Below the pieces are notes generated by a model. That model had not been told where the DNA came from. It made no database searches and was given only the letters and a program-made list of their open reading frames with translations. The position numbers were made by a program, and so were the translations under genes. This document shows, in pieces, positions 58,065-64,000 of a stretch of 64,000 nucleotides of DNA. The DNA is from Phenylobacterium sp. (GTDB lineage Bacteria > Pseudomonadota > Alphaproteobacteria > Caulobacterales > Caulobacteraceae): contig NZ_JAUXSP010000011.1 in the NCBI RefSeq assembly GCF_030679875.1, positions 20,836 to 84,835 on the forward strand, read 5' to 3'. Numbering within the stretch: the stretch's first letter is position 1; each line of letters begins with the position of its first letter.

Positions 58065-59885
58065 ATGCCCATCCATCCGGTCGTCGCCGAGGTCACCGAC
58101 AGGATCATCGCGCGCAGCAGGGAGAGCCGAAGCGCCTATCTGGCTCAGATCGCCGCCGCCCAGCGTTCAGGCCCCGGGCGGGCCAAGCTGTCCTGCGCCA
58201 ACTTCGCCCACGCCTTCGCCGCCCTGCCGGAGGACGGCAAGGCGAAGATGCGCAATCCCACGGCGCCCAACCTCGGGATCGTGACGGCCTATAACGACAT
58301 GCTCTCAGCCCATCAGCCCTATGAGCGGTTTCCCGACGTGATCCGCGCCGCGGCTGAGGCGGTGGGCGCCACCGCCCAGGTGGCTGGCGGGGTGCCGGCC
58401 ATGTGCGATGGGGTGACGCAGGGCCGCCCAGGCATGGAGCTGTCGCTGTTCTCCCGGGACGTGATCGCCATGTCGACGGGCATTGCGCTCTCCCACGACG
58501 CCTTCGACGCCGCCCTGATGCTGGGGATCTGCGACAAGATCGTGCCGGGCCTGACCATTGGGGCCCTGGCGTTCGGCCACCTGCCGGTGATCTTCGTACC
58601 GGGCGGGCCGATGACCTCGGGGCTGTCCAACGCCGAGAAGGCCCGGGTGCGCGGCCTCTATGCGGAGGGCAAGGTCAGCCGCGAGGAACTGCTGGACGCC
58701 GAGATGAAGTCCTATCACGGGCCGGGCACCTGCACCTTCTATGGCACGGCCAACACCAACCAGATGATGATGGAGATGACCGGCCTGCACCTGCCGGGCG
58801 CGGCCTTCGTCCATCCCAACACCCCCCTTCGGGAGGCCCTGACGACGGCGGCGGCCCAGCGGGCGGTGCAGATCATCGCCGGGGCTGAGGCCTATACGCC
58901 GATGGCCCAGGTGGTCGATGAGAAGGCGATGGTCAATGCGATCGTCGGCCTGATGGCGACGGGCGGCTCCACCAATCACACCCTGCACATGGTGGCCATC
59001 GCCCGGGCGGCCGGCATCATCCTGACCTGGGCCGATTTCGATGACCTGTCGCGGGTCACGCCGCTGATCGTCAAGGTCTATCCCAATGGATCGGAGGACG
59101 TGAACGCCTTCCAGGCGGCCGGCGGCATGGCCTTTGTCATCCGCCAACTGCTGGACGCGGGCCTGGCCCACGACGACGTGGTGACGGTGGCCGGCGGCGG
59201 CCTGCGGGCCTATCAGCGAGAGCCATTCCTGGAGGACGGCGCCCTGGTCTGGCGGGACGGGCCGGCGGAGTCCCTCAATCTCGACATCCTGCGGCCCGTC
59301 AATGATCCCTTCCAGCCGGAGGGGGGCTTGCGCCTGATGGCCGGCGGGCTTGGCCGGGCGGTGATGAAGACGTCCGCGGTCAAGGCCGAGCATCTGGTGA
59401 TCGAGGCGCCGGCCCGGGTGTTCGACGACCAGGATGAGCTGCTGGCGGCCTTCCGTCGCGGGGAGCTCACGGAGGACTTCGTCGCCGTGGTCCGCTTCCA
59501 GGGGCCCAAGGCCAATGGCATGCCCGAACTGCACAGCCTGACCCCCACCCTGGTCCTGCTCCTTGACCGCGGATTGAAGGTGGCGCTCGTCACCGACGGG
59601 CGAATGTCCGGCGCTTCAGGCAAGGCGCCGGCGGCCATCCATGTGACGCCGGAGGCGGCCGATGGGGGCGTATTGGCCAAGGTTCAGGACGGCGACATGA
59701 TACGGGTGGACGCCGTACAGGGGCGGTTGGAGATCCAGGTCGACGCCGCCACCCTGGCCGCCCGGCCGGCGGCCACGCCGCCTGACCATGGTCGCGGTTT
59801 TGGCCGAGAGCTGTTCGGCTGGATGCGTCGCGCGGCCGGTCCGGCCGAGGCGGGCGGATCGGTGTTGTTTGAAGAGGTGGCCTGA
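58065..59885 (+). CDS. edd: phosphogluconate dehydratase
   Basis: Edd dehydrates 6-phosphogluconate to 2-keto-3-deoxy-6-phosphogluconate, the first specific step of the Entner-Doudoroff pathway. The 606-residue IlvD/Edd protein shows the cysteines of its 4Fe-4S cluster in [29 protein letters not shown] and [19 protein letters not shown] full Shine-Dalgarno AAGGAG lies at 58053-58058. Glucokinase begins on the last base of its stop codon (TGATG), so the genes are translationally coupled. Confidence 0.96.
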   Translation: MPIHPVVAEVTDRIIARSRESRSAYLAQIAAAQRSGPGRAKLSCANFAHAFAALPEDGKAKMRNPTAPNLGIVTAYNDMLSAHQPYERFPDVIRAAAEAVGATAQVAGGVPAMCDGVTQGRPGMELSLFSRDVIAMSTGIALSHDAFDAALMLGICDKIVPGLTIGALAFGHLPVIFVPGGPMTSGLSNAEKARVRGLYAEGKVSREELLDAEMKSYHGPGTCTFYGTANTNQMMMEMTGLHLPGAAFVHPNTPLREALTTAAAQRAVQIIAGAEAYTPMAQVVDEKAMVNAIVGLMATGGSTNHTLHMVAIARAAGIILTWADFDDLSRVTPLIVKVYPNGSEDVNAFQAAGGMAFVIRQLLDAGLAHDDVVTVAGGGLRAYQREPFLEDGALVWRDGPAESLNLDILRPVNDPFQPEGGLRLMAGGLGRAVMKTSAVKAEHLVIEAPARVFDDQDELLAAFRRGELTEDFVAVVRFQGPKANGMPELHSLTPTLVLLLDRGLKVALVTDGRMSGASGKAPAAIHVTPEAADGGVLAKVQDGDMIRVDAVQGRLEIQVDAATLAARPAATPPDHGRGFGRELFGWMRRAAGPAEAGGSVLFEEVA

Positions 59886-60859
59886 TGGTCATGATCTATG
59901 CCGGCCTGGTGGGGGATGTGGGGGGCACCAACGCCCGGTTCGCCCTGGTGGATGGCGAGGGCCACCTGCGCCACACCAAGACCTATGTCTGCGCCGATTT
60001 CGCCGCCCTGGACGAGATTATCCAGACCTATCTGACCGAGACGGCCGGCAAGAAACGGCCGGCCAAGGCGGTCATCGCCGTGGCTGGCCCGGTGGTCGAT
60101 GGCGAGATCGAATTCACCAACCTCGACTGGCAGGTTTCAGAGACCGACCTGATCGCCGCCTTCGGCTTCGACGCGATCAAGCTGGTCAACGATTTCGCTG
60201 GCCAGGCCATGGCCGCCCCGGTGCTGGACCCCGCTGACCTGCGCAGGATCGGACCCGACCTGCGCGGCGCCTCGACCTGCCCGATCGTGGTTCTCGGGCC
60301 CGGCACAGGCTTCGGCGTCGCCGCGGTGGCCAGGTCGCAGCATGTGGACATCGCCGTGGCCACCGAGGCGGGCCATGCGGGCTTCGCCCCTCACGACGAG
60401 GTGGAGGTCGAAGTCTGGAAGCGCCTGCAGGGGCGCTATGGGAGGGTCTCAGTGGAGCGGGTCCTGTCGGGTCAGGGGCTGTTTGAACTCTACCTCGCCC
60501 TCGAATTCATGGCCGGTCGAGACCCGACCCTGGCCGATGAGCGGGCGGTGATGGAGGCCGCCTCAGGCGGCGACGTGGCCGCGGGCGAGGTTCTGGACCG
60601 GTTCTGCGCCATATTGGGCGGCGTGGCCGGGGACCTGGCCCTGACCTTCGGGGCTCGCGGGGGTGTCTATGTCGGCGGCGGTATCGCCCCGCGCATGGCC
60701 GAGCGGCTTCTGTCGGGGGGCTTCCGCGCCCGCTTCGAGGCCAAGGGGCGGCTCGCCCCCTATGTCCGGGACATTCCCACCTTTCTCATCACCCACCCGT
60801 TCCCGGCCCTGGTGGGCTGCGCCCGGGAGCTGGCCCAACTGGAAGGCGTGCGCCTGTGA
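59885..60859 (+). CDS. glk: glucokinase
   Basis: Glk phosphorylates glucose to glucose 6-phosphate. The 324-residue protein is of the bacterial ROK-unrelated Glk type: LVGDVGGTNARFALVD at the N-terminus (phosphate 1), AVAGPVVDGEIEFTNLDW, VNDFAGQAMA with the catalytic Asp, LGPGTGFGVAAV and a C-terminal GGVYVGGGIAPRM. The ATG at 59885 overlaps the edd stop by one base; eda overlaps its own stop by four. Presence of Glk suggests that glucose arrives unphosphorylated. Confidence 0.95.
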   Translation: MVMIYAGLVGDVGGTNARFALVDGEGHLRHTKTYVCADFAALDEIIQTYLTETAGKKRPAKAVIAVAGPVVDGEIEFTNLDWQVSETDLIAAFGFDAIKLVNDFAGQAMAAPVLDPADLRRIGPDLRGASTCPIVVLGPGTGFGVAAVARSQHVDIAVATEAGHAGFAPHDEVEVEVWKRLQGRYGRVSVERVLSGQGLFELYLALEFMAGRDPTLADERAVMEAASGGDVAAGEVLDRFCAILGGVAGDLALTFGARGGVYVGGGIAPRMAERLLSGGFRARFEAKGRLAPYVRDIPTFLITHPFPALVGCARELAQLEGVRL

Positions 60860-61497
60860 CCCTGGACGACATCATGGCCCTGGCCCCGGTGGTGCCGGTG
60901 CTGATCATTGAAGACGTCGCCGACGCCGTCCCCCTGGCCCGGGCCTTGACCCGCGGGGGCCTGCGCGCCCTTGAGGTCACGCTGCGGACGCCTGCGGCGC
61001 TGGAGGCCATCGCCGCCATCGCCGGCGAGGTGGAGGACGCCGTGGTCGGGGCTGGCACCGTCACCTCGGCCACCGCCCGCCAGGCCGCCGCCCGGGCCGG
61101 CGCGCGCTTCGCCGTCAGCCCAGGCCTGATCCCAGGCGAGGGCCTGGAGGGGCCCATCCCCCTGTTGCCGGGGGTGGCCACGGCGACGGAGCTGATGGCC
61201 GGACTGGAGCGCGGCTTCACCGCGTTCAAGCTGTTTCCGGCCAGCGTGGTCGGCGGCGTGCCCCTGTTGCGGGCCCTGTCCAGCCCCTTCCCCCAGGCGG
61301 TCTTCTGCCCCACCGGCGGGATCGACGCGGCCAAGGCGGCCGACTATCTGAACGAGCCCAATGTCGCCTGTATCGGCGGCTCCTGGGTGGCCCCGAAGGC
61401 CGCCGTGGCGGCGCGCGACTGGGACACGATCACCGAGCTCGCCGCCGCCGCCGCCGCCCTGCCCAGGCGCCGCGCGCCGCCCCCGATCTTGACCTAA
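60856..61497 (+). CDS. eda: 2-dehydro-3-deoxy-6-phosphogluconate aldolase
   Basis: Eda cleaves 2-keto-3-deoxy-6-phosphogluconate to pyruvate and glyceraldehyde 3-phosphate. The 213-residue TIM-barrel protein has VVPVLIIEDV, the glutamate in LRALEVTLRTP, GAGTVTSATARQAA and the Schiff-base lysine in FKLFPASVVGG, then FCPTGGIDAAKAADYL. The start is GTG at 60856 overlapping the glk stop (GTGA). It closes the pgl-edd-glk-eda operon; a hairpin about 100 bases downstream may stop readthrough to ffh. Confidence 0.95.
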   Translation: MTLDDIMALAPVVPVLIIEDVADAVPLARALTRGGLRALEVTLRTPAALEAIAAIAGEVEDAVVGAGTVTSATARQAAARAGARFAVSPGLIPGEGLEGPIPLLPGVATATELMAGLERGFTAFKLFPASVVGGVPLLRALSSPFPQAVFCPTGGIDAAKAADYLNEPNVACIGGSWVAPKAAVAARDWDTITELAAAAAALPRRRAPPPILT

Positions 61498-61597
61498 AGC
61501 ATCCACAGGCGCATAAGCGCGCCCTTCCGGCGCAACCTCGGTCAGCGCCCTCCCCCGCCACGACCCCCATCACCATATGGGACGAGGGCGGCGAGGC

Positions 61598-61625
61598 CCC
61601 CCGTCGACGTGATCGTCCACGGGGG
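61598..61625. other. hairpin between eda and ffh
   Basis: CCCCCGT (61598-61604) pairs with ACGGGGG (61619-61625), and inside it GACG pairs with CGTC around TGAT. No T-run follows, so it is either a weak terminator for the eda operon or a structure in the ffh leader. The sequence GGCTATAGG just after could be a -10 box. Confidence 0.4.
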
Positions 61626-61654
61626 TTGATCGCGTTTGGGCTATAGGAGTTTGA

Positions 61655-63187
61655 ATGTTCGACGCACTTTCTGAACGGCTTTCCGGGGTATTCGACCGTC
61701 TGTCGGGTCTCGGCGTGCTGTCTGAAAAGCACATCGATGAAGCCCTGCGCGAAGTCCGCATCGCCCTGCTGGAGGCCGATGTGGCCCTGCCGGTGGTGCG
61801 CGATTTTATCGCCAAGGCCAAGGAACGCGCCTCCGGCGAAGAGGTCCTGCGCTCGGTCCGTCCCACCGACCAGGTGATCAAGATCACCTATGACGGCTTG
61901 GTGGAGATGCTGGGCGGCGAGGAGGTCGAAGGCCTCAATCTCTCGCTCAATCCTCCGACCGTCATGATGATGGCCGGCCTGCAGGGCTCGGGGAAGACCA
62001 CCACCGCGGGCCGCCTGGCCCTGCGCCTTTCCCGCGAGCGCAAGAAGGTCCTGCTGGCCTCACTCGACACCCGCCGGCCCGCGGCCATGGAGCAGTTGGC
62101 CACGCTGGCGGTCCAGGCCGGCGTCGACAGCCTGCCCATCGTGGCCGGCCAGTCGGCCCCCGACATCGCCCGCCGCGCGCTGTCTGCGGCCAAGCTCCAG
62201 GGCTATGACGTCCTGATCCTCGATACCGCCGGCCGCACGACCCTGGACGAAGCGATGATGGCCGAGGCGGCCGAGATCGCCAAGATCACCAACCCGTCCG
62301 AGACCCTGTTGGTGGCCGATGCGCTCACCGGCCAGGACGCGGTGCGCACCGCCACAGCCTTCCACGAGCGCCTGCCGCTGACCGGCCTGGTGCTGACCCG
62401 TTCGGACGGCGATGGCCGCGGGGGCGCGGCGTTGTCCATGCGGGCGGTCACCGGCCTGCCGATCAAGTTCCTGGGCGTGTCGGAAAAGATCGACGGCCTG
62501 GACGTCTTCGACGCCCGCCGGGTGGCTGGCCGGATCCTCGGCCAGGGCGACGTGGTCGCCCTGGTGGAGAAGGCCGCGCAGGACTTCGACCAGGCCAAGG
62601 CCGAGGTCATGGCCAAGAAGCTGGCCAAGGGCCAGTTCGATCTGGACATGATGGCCGACCAGTTCGCCCAGATGAAGAAGATGGGTGGCATGGAGGGGCT
62701 GATGGGCTTCCTGCCCGGCGTCCAGAAGATGAAGAAGCAGATGGCCGAGGCCAATGTTTCGGACAAGACCCTGGACCGTCAGGCCGCGATCATCTCGTCC
62801 ATGACCAAGGTCGAGCGCAAGAAGCCCGACATTCTGCAAGCCTCGCGCAAGCGCCGGATCGCCAAGGGCGCCGGCGTCGAGGTGTCCGAGGTCAACCGGC
62901 TGCTGAAACAGCACCGCCAGATGGCCGACGCCTTCAAGATGATGAGCCGTGACGGCGGCAAGGGCTTCGCCAAGATGGCGGGCATGCTGACCGGCGGCGG
63001 CGCGGGTGGCGCGGACATGGCCCGGATGAAGGCCATGGGCGGCGGCAAGGCGCCCTCTCCGCAAGAGATCGAGGAGGCCAAGGCCCGCCTCGCGGGTCTT
63101 GGCGGCCCTGGTCTCGGCGGTCTCCCCAAACTCCCAGGCCTGGGCGGCGGTCTGCCCCCGGGCGTGAACCCCTTCAAGAAATCCTAG
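61655..63187 (+). CDS. ffh: signal recognition particle protein Ffh
   Basis: Ffh binds signal sequences on nascent membrane proteins and, with 4.5S RNA, docks them to FtsY. The 510-residue protein has the N domain, the G domain with GLQGSGKTTTAGRLALRL (G1), DTRRPAAMEQL, DTAGRTTLDEAMM and TRSDGDGRGGAAL, and a Met-rich M domain (MMADQFAQMKKMGGMEGLMG) for signal and RNA binding. The C-terminus is extended by a Gly/Pro/Leu-rich tail. AGGAG at 61645-61649 precedes the ATG. rpsP follows by 18 bases, the conserved ffh-rpsP-rimM order. Confidence 0.97.
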   Translation: MFDALSERLSGVFDRLSGLGVLSEKHIDEALREVRIALLEADVALPVVRDFIAKAKERASGEEVLRSVRPTDQVIKITYDGLVEMLGGEEVEGLNLSLNPPTVMMMAGLQGSGKTTTAGRLALRLSRERKKVLLASLDTRRPAAMEQLATLAVQAGVDSLPIVAGQSAPDIARRALSAAKLQGYDVLILDTAGRTTLDEAMMAEAAEIAKITNPSETLLVADALTGQDAVRTATAFHERLPLTGLVLTRSDGDGRGGAALSMRAVTGLPIKFLGVSEKIDGLDVFDARRVAGRILGQGDVVALVEKAAQDFDQAKAEVMAKKLAKGQFDLDMMADQFAQMKKMGGMEGLMGFLPGVQKMKKQMAEANVSDKTLDRQAAIISSMTKVERKKPDILQASRKRRIAKGAGVEVSEVNRLLKQHRQMADAFKMMSRDGGKGFAKMAGMLTGGGAGGADMARMKAMGGGKAPSPQEIEEAKARLAGLGGPGLGGLPKLPGLGGGLPPGVNPFKKS

Positions 63188-63205
63188 AGCTCACAAGGAA
63201 CATCC

Positions 63206-63832
63206 ATGCTCAAGATTCGTCTGTCCCGTGGCGGCGCCAAGAAGCGCCCCTACTACTCCATCGTCGTCGCCGACAGCCGCGCGCCCCGCGATGGCCGCTT
63301 CATCGAGAAGGTCGGCGCCTATAATCCGCTGCTCAAGAAGGAAGACCCCAACCGGGTCGTTCTGAAGATCGAGCGCATCGAAGAGTGGGTCAAGAAGGGC
63401 GCCCAGCCCACCGACCGCGTCGCCCGTTTCCTGTCTCAGCAGGGCCTGGTGAAGTGGGAGCACGGCAACAACCCGCAGAAGGCCGAGCCGGGCCGCAAGG
63501 CCAAGGAGCGGGCTGAAGAGCGCGCCCAGCGCGAGACCGACCGCGCCGCCGCCGCCGCCGAACTGGCCGCCAACCCGCCGGCCCCGGAACCCGAGCCTGA
63601 AGTCGAGGCTCCGGTCGCCGAGGCGCCCGCCGAGGAAGCCGCTCCGGTCGAAGCCGCCGCTGAAGAAGCCGCGCCTGAGGCTGCCGCCGAAGAAGCGCCC
63701 GCCGAAGAAGCTCCGGCTGCCGAAGCTGCTCCGGAAGCCGCTGCTGAAGAGGCCCCGGCCGCTGAAGCCGCCGCGCCGGAAGCCGCTGCCGAAGAAGCCC
63801 CGGCCGCCGCTGAAGAGCCGGCCGAAGGCTAA
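63206..63832 (+). CDS. rpsP: 30S ribosomal protein S16 with long acidic extension
   Basis: Residues 1-82 are a normal S16 ([55 protein letters not shown]). The total length of 208 is far above the usual 80-90 residues. Residues 83-120 are a charged helix ([16 protein letters not shown]), and from about 125 to the end the protein is almost only Ala, Glu and Pro in short repeats. Longer S16 proteins occur in Caulobacterales, so this is an extended member rather than an error: the frame is open with one stop and the repeat keeps codon phase. The extension must lie outside the ribosome core. The function of the tail is unknown. Confidence 0.93.
   Translation: MLKIRLSRGGAKKRPYYSIVVADSRAPRDGRFIEKVGAYNPLLKKEDPNRVVLKIERIEEWVKKGAQPTDRVARFLSQQGLVKWEHGNNPQKAEPGRKAKERAEERAQRETDRAAAAAELAANPPAPEPEPEVEAPVAEAPAEEAAPVEAAAEEAAPEAAAEEAPAEEAPAAEAAPEAAAEEAPAAEAAAPEAAAEEAPAAAEEPAEG
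63578..63829 (+). repeat. degenerate Ala/Glu/Pro coding repeat in rpsP
   Basis: The last third of rpsP consists of imperfect tandem units of the type GAAGCCGCTGCTGAAGAAGC with GCC CCG spacers, encoding E-A-A-A-E-E-A-P and variants. Such units can expand or contract by slippage, so the length may vary between strains. Confidence 0.75.
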
Positions 63833-63841
63833 CCCACAAGC

Positions 63842-63955
63842 CGTCATCCTCGGGCTTGTCCCGAGGATCCCTTGTTCAGCCGCACGTGCAGCTATCCAGC
63901 TTGATGCGTTCGGAACACGTTCAGAGGGGTCCTGGGCACAAGGCCCAGGATGACG
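63842..63955. repeat. intergenic palindromic repeat pair (copy 5)
   Basis: Two hairpins of the dispersed family: CGTCATCCTCGGG-CTTGT-CCCGAGGAT on the left and TCCTGGGC-ACAAG-GCCCAGGATGACG on the right, about 50 bases apart and inverted as a pair. They fill the gap between rpsP and the putative rimM and may modulate readthrough. Confidence 0.85.
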
Positions 63956-63973
63956 ATCCATGGGAGGGCGAAC

Positions 63974-64000
63974 ATGAGCCATGACCGCCTCATCGCTGTC
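63974..64000 (+). CDS. rimM: probable 16S rRNA processing protein RimM, first nine codons only
   Basis: The last 27 bases read ATG then S-H-D-R-L-I-A-V, which fits the start of RimM, where a first strand of this type leads to the G-x-x-G motif. GGGAGGG at 63961-63967 lies seven bases upstream. The ffh-rpsP-rimM-trmD-rplS order is strongly conserved in bacteria, and this is the main reason for the call; nine residues alone would not suffice. Confidence 0.5.

Overview
The window is GC-rich, densely coded DNA from an alphaproteobacterium, most likely a member of the Caulobacteraceae close to Phenylobacterium or Caulobacter. The basis is gene content: a DUF1013 (TrcR-type) regulator, DUF2794 and DUF465 proteins, an Entner-Doudoroff operon, a type I Ccm cytochrome c maturation cluster, a hybrid RibB protein with a decayed RibA half, and ribosomal protein S16 with a long Ala/Glu tail. 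This is inference from protein families; no rRNA or tRNA gene was seen that would settle it.

Layout. 1-1.5 kb: accessory-looking edge with a truncated DUF3800 gene and a two-helix membrane protein of unknown role. 1.6-5.1 kb (minus): ccmA-ccmB-[Spy-like]-ccmC-ccmD-ccmG. 5.3-11.3 kb: aconitase, a DUF1223 secreted thioredoxin-like protein, DUF2794, two DUF465 proteins, a TIGR02444 protein and ubiX. 11.3-18.2 kb: DUF1013 regulator, hotdog-fold protein, hemerythrin, hybrid ribB, acyl-CoA synthetase and acyl-CoA dehydrogenase. 18.4-23.6 kb: MATE exporter, rfbB-rfbD-rfbA for dTDP-sugar synthesis (no rfbC), and a TetR regulator. 23.7-28.4 kb: LpxH-like phosphoesterase followed by an unusual TetR-HTH/glycosyltransferase fusion, a DUF885 protein and a small membrane protein. 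28.4-31.2 kb (minus): phnCDE uptake system. 31.4-37.9 kb: polyamine pair (ODC-like decarboxylase plus deoxyhypusine-synthase homologue), acs, an Rsm22-like methyltransferase and an APH-family kinase. 38-48.7 kb: oxidoreductase, M16 peptidase, amine oxidase, PhoD phosphatase, YegD-like Hsp70 and malic enzyme. 48.8-51.6 kb: small accessory island with a coupled pair of unknown genes, a HigBA-type toxin-antitoxin pair, a VapB antitoxin without its toxin and a small membrane protein. 51.7-64 kb: dapB-amidase, GH15 glucan hydrolase, pyruvate kinase, pgl-edd-glk-eda, then ffh-rpsP-(rimM).

How the genes work together. A GH15 enzyme, glucokinase, gluconolactonase, Edd, Eda and pyruvate kinase form most of a glucose-to-pyruvate route; aconitase, malic enzyme and acetyl-CoA synthetase feed central carbon flow. 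PhnCDE and PhoD both serve phosphorus acquisition. The decarboxylase and the deoxyhypusine-synthase homologue look like a polyamine module.

Most unusual items: an uninterrupted frame encoding a TetR DNA-binding domain, a Pro/Ala linker and a GT4 glycosyltransferase, with a palindrome ending on its first codon base; a Spy-like protein with a Met/His-rich tail inside the ccm operon; a translationally coupled pair of unrecognised genes in the 49 kb island; and a family of GTCATCCTsGG-type palindromes between genes.
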